Below are positions 6,337 through 9,991 of a stretch of 9,991 bases of DNA, in pieces. Below the pieces are notes generated by a model that was not told the origin of the DNA, did no database searches, and was given only the letters and a program-made list of their open reading frames with translations. Every line of letters begins with the position of its first letter. The first letter of the stretch is position 1. Source of the DNA: Anaerolineae bacterium CG2_30_64_16 (GTDB taxonomy: Bacteria; Chloroflexota; Anaerolineae; CG2-30-64-16). Location: the NCBI GenBank assembly GCA_001871755.1, contig MNXL01000258.1, positions 1-9,991 on the forward strand, given 5' to 3'. The position numbers and the translations under genes are program-made.

Positions 6337-8514
6337 CTACCTCAACGTGATCTGCCCCCGGTACGACAGCACGGTCTTGCCGCGCGCGTCGGTCAGGGTG
6401 ACGGCCACCTGGCCCTGGGCTGGCACGGCCGCGGCGTAGACGATTTCCTGGCCGAATGGGTTGGCCGGGCTGATCTCGACCTTGCGCACCACGGGATCCA
6501 TGCCCGGCAGCGAGACGGTGAGCTGGCCCTGCACGGCCCGGGTGGGGAAGAGGTCCACCCGCAGGGCGTTGGCCCCGGGCGCCAGGCGCAGCGCGCCGCC
6601 GGCCGTGGCGTATGTCACCCCGCCGATCTTCGCCACGGGGTACCAGGTCTCCTGCCAACTGATCTCCCCGCCGGGCGGTAGCTCGTACCAATCATCGAAG
6701 GTGGGGGCCAGCCCCCCGTGCAGCTCCACGTAGCCGGACCCGTCGTCGGTCCAGTTGTGCCAATCGAGCGGCGCACTCCACCCGGCCGCAAACCCCTTGG
6801 CCCCGCGAGCTACATCGCTGGGGAAGATCCGCAACATCCCCTCGTCGGCCGCGGTGTCATAGACCCCCATGAAACTCTCTGCCCCACTCGGGCCGGGCGC
6901 GCCTTGCGCGGCCGGCCGCGCGAAGAAGCCCAGGTATTGGTTCCAGTTGCCCAGCCGGCTCAGGTCGCGGCCGTTGGTGATCGGCCAGGACAACGGCTGG
7001 CCAGGGCCGGGCAACGATGGGTCGCCGGTGCTGTGCACGGTCATCTCCGAGTTGGGGAAGATGAAGCGCAACTCCGGGCCGGCCGCGTTGGCCGCGCCGG
7101 GCGCCAGCATCGCGTTGGCCCACCACTTGAAGCGGAAAGGCGCGCCCCAGGGATTGACGATGCGCGGTCGCACGGTGAAGTAGGCGGTGTCAGGCGATAG
7201 CGTGATGTCCACGACGACGTATGGCCGCCGCCAATCCCGGGTGAAGACGCTCACCATGACGCCGCCGTCCGCCAGCGCGACGTGATCGTAGCCCCAGCGG
7301 GCGCTCCACTCGTAGCCGTGTTCTTCCACGGGGAAACCGAACTCCAGCCCACCGGCCGCCAGCCACCAGTTGGCGCCGGCGGGATAGGGCGGGCTGGGCG
7401 GCCCCCAACCGGTCGGCTTGAGCACCGGATTGCGGTAGAACTCGTCGTTGCCGGTCGGCTTGAAGACGCACCCGTAGATCCGACCGCCCAGGTTCGGCAG
7501 GATGCTCAGCCGCAGGTACTTGTTCTCCAGCACGAGCAGTTTGTAGGTCACCGGGACCGGCTGCGGATTGGACGCCTCGTACGCGGCCCGGTCGAGCACG
7601 AGCAGCGGGTAGTTGCCCAGGGTCGGGTCGATCGCCGAGCTCACAAAGCGCGTGTAGGGGTAGGTCGGGATGGTGACCGAAGTGACGCGCAGGCTGGTGG
7701 CGGCTACGGCCGTGGCCGCGGCCGTGGCCGCGATGGTGGGCGCCGGACTCGGGGTTGCTGGCGATTGTGGTGACGCTGTCGGTGTTGGTGACGCGACTGG
7801 GACAGTTGTGGTCACAGCGGTCGTTGTGACGATTGTCGTGGGCGTCTGCGCGCCGGGCGTAGCGCTGGCGGCCGCCACCGTCGGTTCGGGCAGGGGGCCG
7901 ATGGCCAACGAAAGCGTTGCCTGGCCGACGTTGCCGGCCGCATCGACCGCGCGCGCGGTGAGGGTGTAGACACCGCCTGGCGCCACCCCGGTCAGATCGG
8001 CCGGCGCGAATTCGATATTCAGTTCGCCCCCGTCGGCCGCGCCCAATAGTTCGCCATCCAGCAGCAGTTGGAGCTCGACGACGCCAACGTTGTCGGTCGC
8101 CGTGACGTGGATTTCGGCCTGGCCCAGCCACGGCGCCTGGCTCTTCGTGCTGGTCAGGGTCACGGACGGCGCCGCGCTGTCGATCAGCGCGGGCGCGTAG
8201 ATGCCTTCCTGGCCGGGGAGCAGCGTGATCGTTTCGGTCAGTGGCGCGTAACCATCGGCGTGGATACTGATCTGATGATCGCCCGGCGAAAGATACAGGT
8301 ACAGCGGCGACACGCCCTGTGGCTCGCCGTCGACGTTCACCAGCGCGCCAGACGGGGTCGTCTGCACGGTCAGGCTGGCGGTTTGGGCCGCCTGCTCTGC
8401 CGGGGTTGCCGGCGGGGCCGGTGTGGCGGTCGGTGAAACGCAGCCGGCCAGGTTGAACGCCAGTAGTGCAGCCAGCCAGACGAGGATCAGCGATGCCGGT
8501 TTGGGTGTGTTCAA
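6337..8514 (-). CDS. Lipoprotein with PEGA, Ig-like and DUF5107-type domains
   Basis: A large predicted surface lipoprotein, 725 residues from the TTG at 8512-8514. That start is preferred because it gives a compact signal (MNTPKPASLILVWLAALLAF) with lipobox LAGC, Cys25. The frame is open up to a GTG at 8679 that overlaps the preceding gene's stop, but the extra residues run through tandem repeats and do not look like protein. Domains: Thr/Pro/Ala stretch; PEGA domain about 46-112 (VNVDGEPQGVSPLYLYLSPGDH); Ig-like domain about 113-206 (TATDNVGVVELQLLLDGE ... TARAVDAAGNVGQA); Ala/Thr/Pro linker about 210-275; DUF5107-type region from about 322 (LENKYLRLSILPNLGGRIYG ... DEFYRNPVLKPTGWG ... GGLEFGFPVEEHGYEW) to about 630, then a beta-rich tail. 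DUF5107 proteins resemble galactose-mutarotase-like folds and sit with glycan metabolism; a carbohydrate role is inferred. Enzyme activity is not established. Confidence 0.82.
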   Translation of the reverse strand: MNTPKPASLILVWLAALLAFNLAGCVSPTATPAPPATPAEQAAQTASLTVQTTPSGALVNVDGEPQGVSPLYLYLSPGDHQISIHADGYAPLTETITLLPGQEGIYAPALIDSAAPSVTLTSTKSQAPWLGQAEIHVTATDNVGVVELQLLLDGELLGAADGGELNIEFAPADLTGVAPGGVYTLTARAVDAAGNVGQATLSLAIGPLPEPTVAAASATPGAQTPTTIVTTTAVTTTVPVASPTPTASPQSPATPSPAPTIAATAAATAVAATSLRVTSVTIPTYPYTRFVSSAIDPTLGNYPLLVLDRAAYEASNPQPVPVTYKLLVLENKYLRLSILPNLGGRIYGCVFKPTGNDEFYRNPVLKPTGWGPPSPPYPAGANWWLAAGGLEFGFPVEEHGYEWSARWGYDHVALADGGVMVSVFTRDWRRPYVVVDITLSPDTAYFTVRPRIVNPWGAPFRFKWWANAMLAPGAANAAGPELRFIFPNSEMTVHSTGDPSLPGPGQPLSWPITNGRDLSRLGNWNQYLGFFARPAAQGAPGPSGAESFMGVYDTAADEGMLRIFPSDVARGAKGFAAGWSAPLDWHNWTDDGSGYVELHGGLAPTFDDWYELPPGGEISWQETWYPVAKIGGVTYATAGGALRLAPGANALRVDLFPTRAVQGQLTVSLPGMDPVVRKVEISPANPFGQEIVYAAAVPAQGQVAVTLTDARGKTVLSYRGQITLR

Positions 8515-8675
8515 CGCGAGTTGGGTGCGTGTCCTGATGATGTGTGATGTCCGGTTCAGCACGCAATACGCAACACGCAGCACGTGATGCTGTGAGCACC
8601 CCTGCCACCGTATCAACTGACCTGGACCACACCCTGTTGCTGTCTGCGGTAAACGCATAGCGCCTCTCTGCACTC
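8515..8675. other. Spacer between GGR-type gene and lipoprotein gene
   Basis: About 160 bases, open on the minus strand in the lipoprotein frame but probably not translated. It holds a tandem heptamer repeat (8560-8587) and a small palindrome, CAGCA-CGTGA-TGCTG (8578-8592). No convincing promoter pair or terminator was found. Confidence 0.45.
8560..8587. repeat. Four degenerate 7-bp tandem repeats
   Basis: Four units in a row on the plus strand: CACGCAA, TACGCAA, CACGCAG, CACGTGA. A loosely related pair of 9-base units, TGTTGCGTT and CGTTGCGTT, occurs in the hicA leader (5945-5962) in the opposite sense. Seen directly; function unknown. Confidence 0.7.
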
Positions 8676-9923
8676 TCACACCAGCGCGCGCAGCACCGCG
8701 GCGATGGCGTGGGGACGGAAGATGTTGCTGAGCACGTGGCGATAAGATTCGTGCGCTGAGACCGCGCCGTACAGCGCCTCTCGTACACTGGGATCCCGGC
8801 GGGCGGCCCGCACGACCGGGTCCAACAGGCCGAAGCGCGCTGAGATCAGCACCATCAGCCGCACCGCGCGGCCGAAGTTCAGATCGCCGGTGATGTCGCG
8901 GTTGGCGGCTGCGTAGTGGGTCGCGAACGCGTAGGCGGAGATGCCGGTCTGGAGGATCGTTTCAGCGGCCCGAATGCCGGTCTGGACGGCCGAGGTCACC
9001 CCTTTGCCCTTAAACGCCCGCACCAGCCCGGCCGCGTCACCCACCATGACAAATCGGTCGGCGTAGTAACGCCGCGCCAGGGAACGGGGAAAGTGCCCTT
9101 TGAAGATCCGCAAGGCATCGGGGTCCTCTTGTTCGTGCCGACCGAGGTTTGGTAGAAGCGCTTGGACCTCCCTGGCGGCGAGAAAAGCGTGCATGTCTTC
9201 GATATTAATCGACATACCGGCGATGTTGATCGTGACGTGGTCGCCCTTGGGGGTGATCGCGCCGAACTCGACCCCGCGCGGACCGATCAGGTACGCGTGG
9301 ACCTTGGAATCGAAGCGCACCATGTCCTGTTCACCGGGGTAGTAGCGGATCAACAGGGAGACCAGCGCTTTGGGTGGTCGATACCCGACGGCGTGTTGGA
9401 ACACCCCGGCGGCGCCTTCGTCCAGGCCGAAAGCCCCGACGACGACGTCCGCGGCCACCGGCGCGGCCTCGCTGTAGACGATCACCTCATCGGCATGGAA
9501 TTCGATCCCCACCGCGCGGGCCTGGATGATCCGGATGCCGCGCTGCCGGGCCGCTTCCAGCATGTAGTTGTCAAACTGAATGCGGCGCAGCACGTGGGAG
9601 GGGTACCTCTCGTCCTCCAGGAGGATCTGCTCGCGCGCAGTGTGCAACACGTAGCCGGTGATAATACCCTGCCGCAGGTGCACGGGACAGGGGATGCCCA
9701 GGTCCTGCTCGATCAGCCTGGGCAAGGGCGGTGAGACGACACCGGCGCACAGGTTGTGGTGGCGCTCACCCGCGAACTGCTTGCCTTCCAACACCGTGAT
9801 TTCAATCTGGCGGCCGCTCTGTGCCGCCAGATGCCGGAGGGCCAACGCGCAACCCACACCCCCGGGCCCCCCGCCGATAATGGCCACCCGGCCGCCATTG
9901 CCAAGAGGACCAAGACTTGCCAT
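8676..9923 (-). CDS. Geranylgeranyl reductase family FAD-dependent oxidoreductase
   Basis: A flavoprotein of 415 residues, about the usual family length. Family members hydrogenate isoprenoid double bonds, for example in archaeal lipids, quinones or chlorophyll side chains, or act on related substrates. The N-terminal dinucleotide-binding motif is VAIIGGGPGGVG (residues 13-24) with the acidic strand end ITVLE (E46). A conserved cysteine region follows (HHNLCAGVVSPP, Cys59), then RIQFDNYMLEAA (114-125). The second FAD motif is MVGDAAGLVRAFKGKGV (293-309), typical of the GGR superfamily. The GVEFGAITPKGDHV segment (217-230) matches where members carry their substrate-pocket motif, but the usual aromatic/FP residues are not conserved, so the substrate may differ. 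The start at ATG 9921-9923 has AGGA about 10 bases upstream. The lipoprotein gene follows on the same strand. No membrane segment is obvious. Confidence 0.88.
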   Translation of the reverse strand: MASLGPLGNGGRVAIIGGGPGGVGCALALRHLAAQSGRQIEITVLEGKQFAGERHHNLCAGVVSPPLPRLIEQDLGIPCPVHLRQGIITGYVLHTAREQILLEDERYPSHVLRRIQFDNYMLEAARQRGIRIIQARAVGIEFHADEVIVYSEAAPVAADVVVGAFGLDEGAAGVFQHAVGYRPPKALVSLLIRYYPGEQDMVRFDSKVHAYLIGPRGVEFGAITPKGDHVTINIAGMSINIEDMHAFLAAREVQALLPNLGRHEQEDPDALRIFKGHFPRSLARRYYADRFVMVGDAAGLVRAFKGKGVTSAVQTGIRAAETILQTGISAYAFATHYAAANRDITGDLNFGRAVRLMVLISARFGLLDPVVRAARRDPSVREALYGAVSAHESYRHVLSNIFRPHAIAAVLRALV

Positions 9924-9991
9924 AGTAATGATGTCCTTGATGGTGCACGTATCCTCTCAATAATTGGGGGAGGCCGTCGTCACGTGCCAGG
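9924..9991. other. Region upstream of the GGR-type gene, cut by the window edge
   Basis: Sixty-eight bases that hold the AGGA-type ribosome binding site of the flavoprotein gene on the minus strand. I see no clear promoter, and cannot tell whether another gene ends here. Confidence 0.4.

Noticed and set aside
7190..8788. 532-residue open frame on the minus strand overlapping the lipoprotein
   Set aside because: Very rich in Arg/Ala/Gly with no motif; the lipoprotein frame has a lipobox, PEGA and DUF5107-type signatures.

Overview
This window most likely comes from a member of the Chloroflexota (Anaerolineae-like). The grounds are extracytoplasmic lipoproteins with long Thr-Pro/Ala-Pro linkers, a PEGA + Ig-like + DUF5107-type protein, a GC-rich geranylgeranyl-reductase-type flavoprotein, a HicAB module, and a four-helix-bundle/suffix protein inside a type I restriction operon. 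The lineage is inferred from gene style; there is no phylogenetic marker gene apart from one tRNA.

Left part, plus strand (1-2893): the 3' part of a type I restriction-modification operon. A partial hsdS (specificity subunit, cut by the window edge) overlaps by 4 bases (GTGA) a 'four helix bundle suffix' protein, which overlaps by 4 bases (ATGA) hsdR. HsdR is broken: it keeps the PD-(D/E)XK nuclease region and the Walker A motif but leaves the family sequence at about nt 2762. A copy of a short repeat, CTTCGACTnnGCTCAG, begins within 3 nt of that point. A second copy, inverted, sits in frame inside hsdS as an 8-residue insertion at its central hinge. hsdM would be expected upstream of the window.

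Middle, plus strand (2965-5242): a secreted lipoprotein with a trypsin-like (HtrA/S1C-type) protease domain, two beta-rich domains (the second PPC-like) and a C-terminal PsbP/DUF1795-like domain, followed by an unrecognised 59-residue ORF with a strong ribosome binding site. This stretch looks visibly less GC-rich than its flanks.

Middle, minus strand (5276-6279): tRNA-Pro(UGG) with a clear sigma-70 promoter, a HicA-HicB toxin-antitoxin pair, and a frameshifted single-cluster ferredoxin remnant. The promoter block in front of the tRNA is present again about 685 bp away as the likely promoter of hicAB. The two blocks bracket the TA module, as if it had been inserted with a duplication of the tRNA promoter.

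Right part, minus strand (6337-9923): a geranylgeranyl-reductase-family FAD oxidoreductase is followed, after a spacer holding degenerate 7-bp tandem repeats, by a large PEGA/Ig/DUF5107-type lipoprotein and then the ferredoxin remnant. A ferredoxin close to a GGR-type flavoprotein could once have been its electron donor.

I see no CRISPR array, transposase or clear new defence system. The most unusual signals are the repeat-associated damage to the restriction operon and the duplicated tRNA promoter in front of hicAB.
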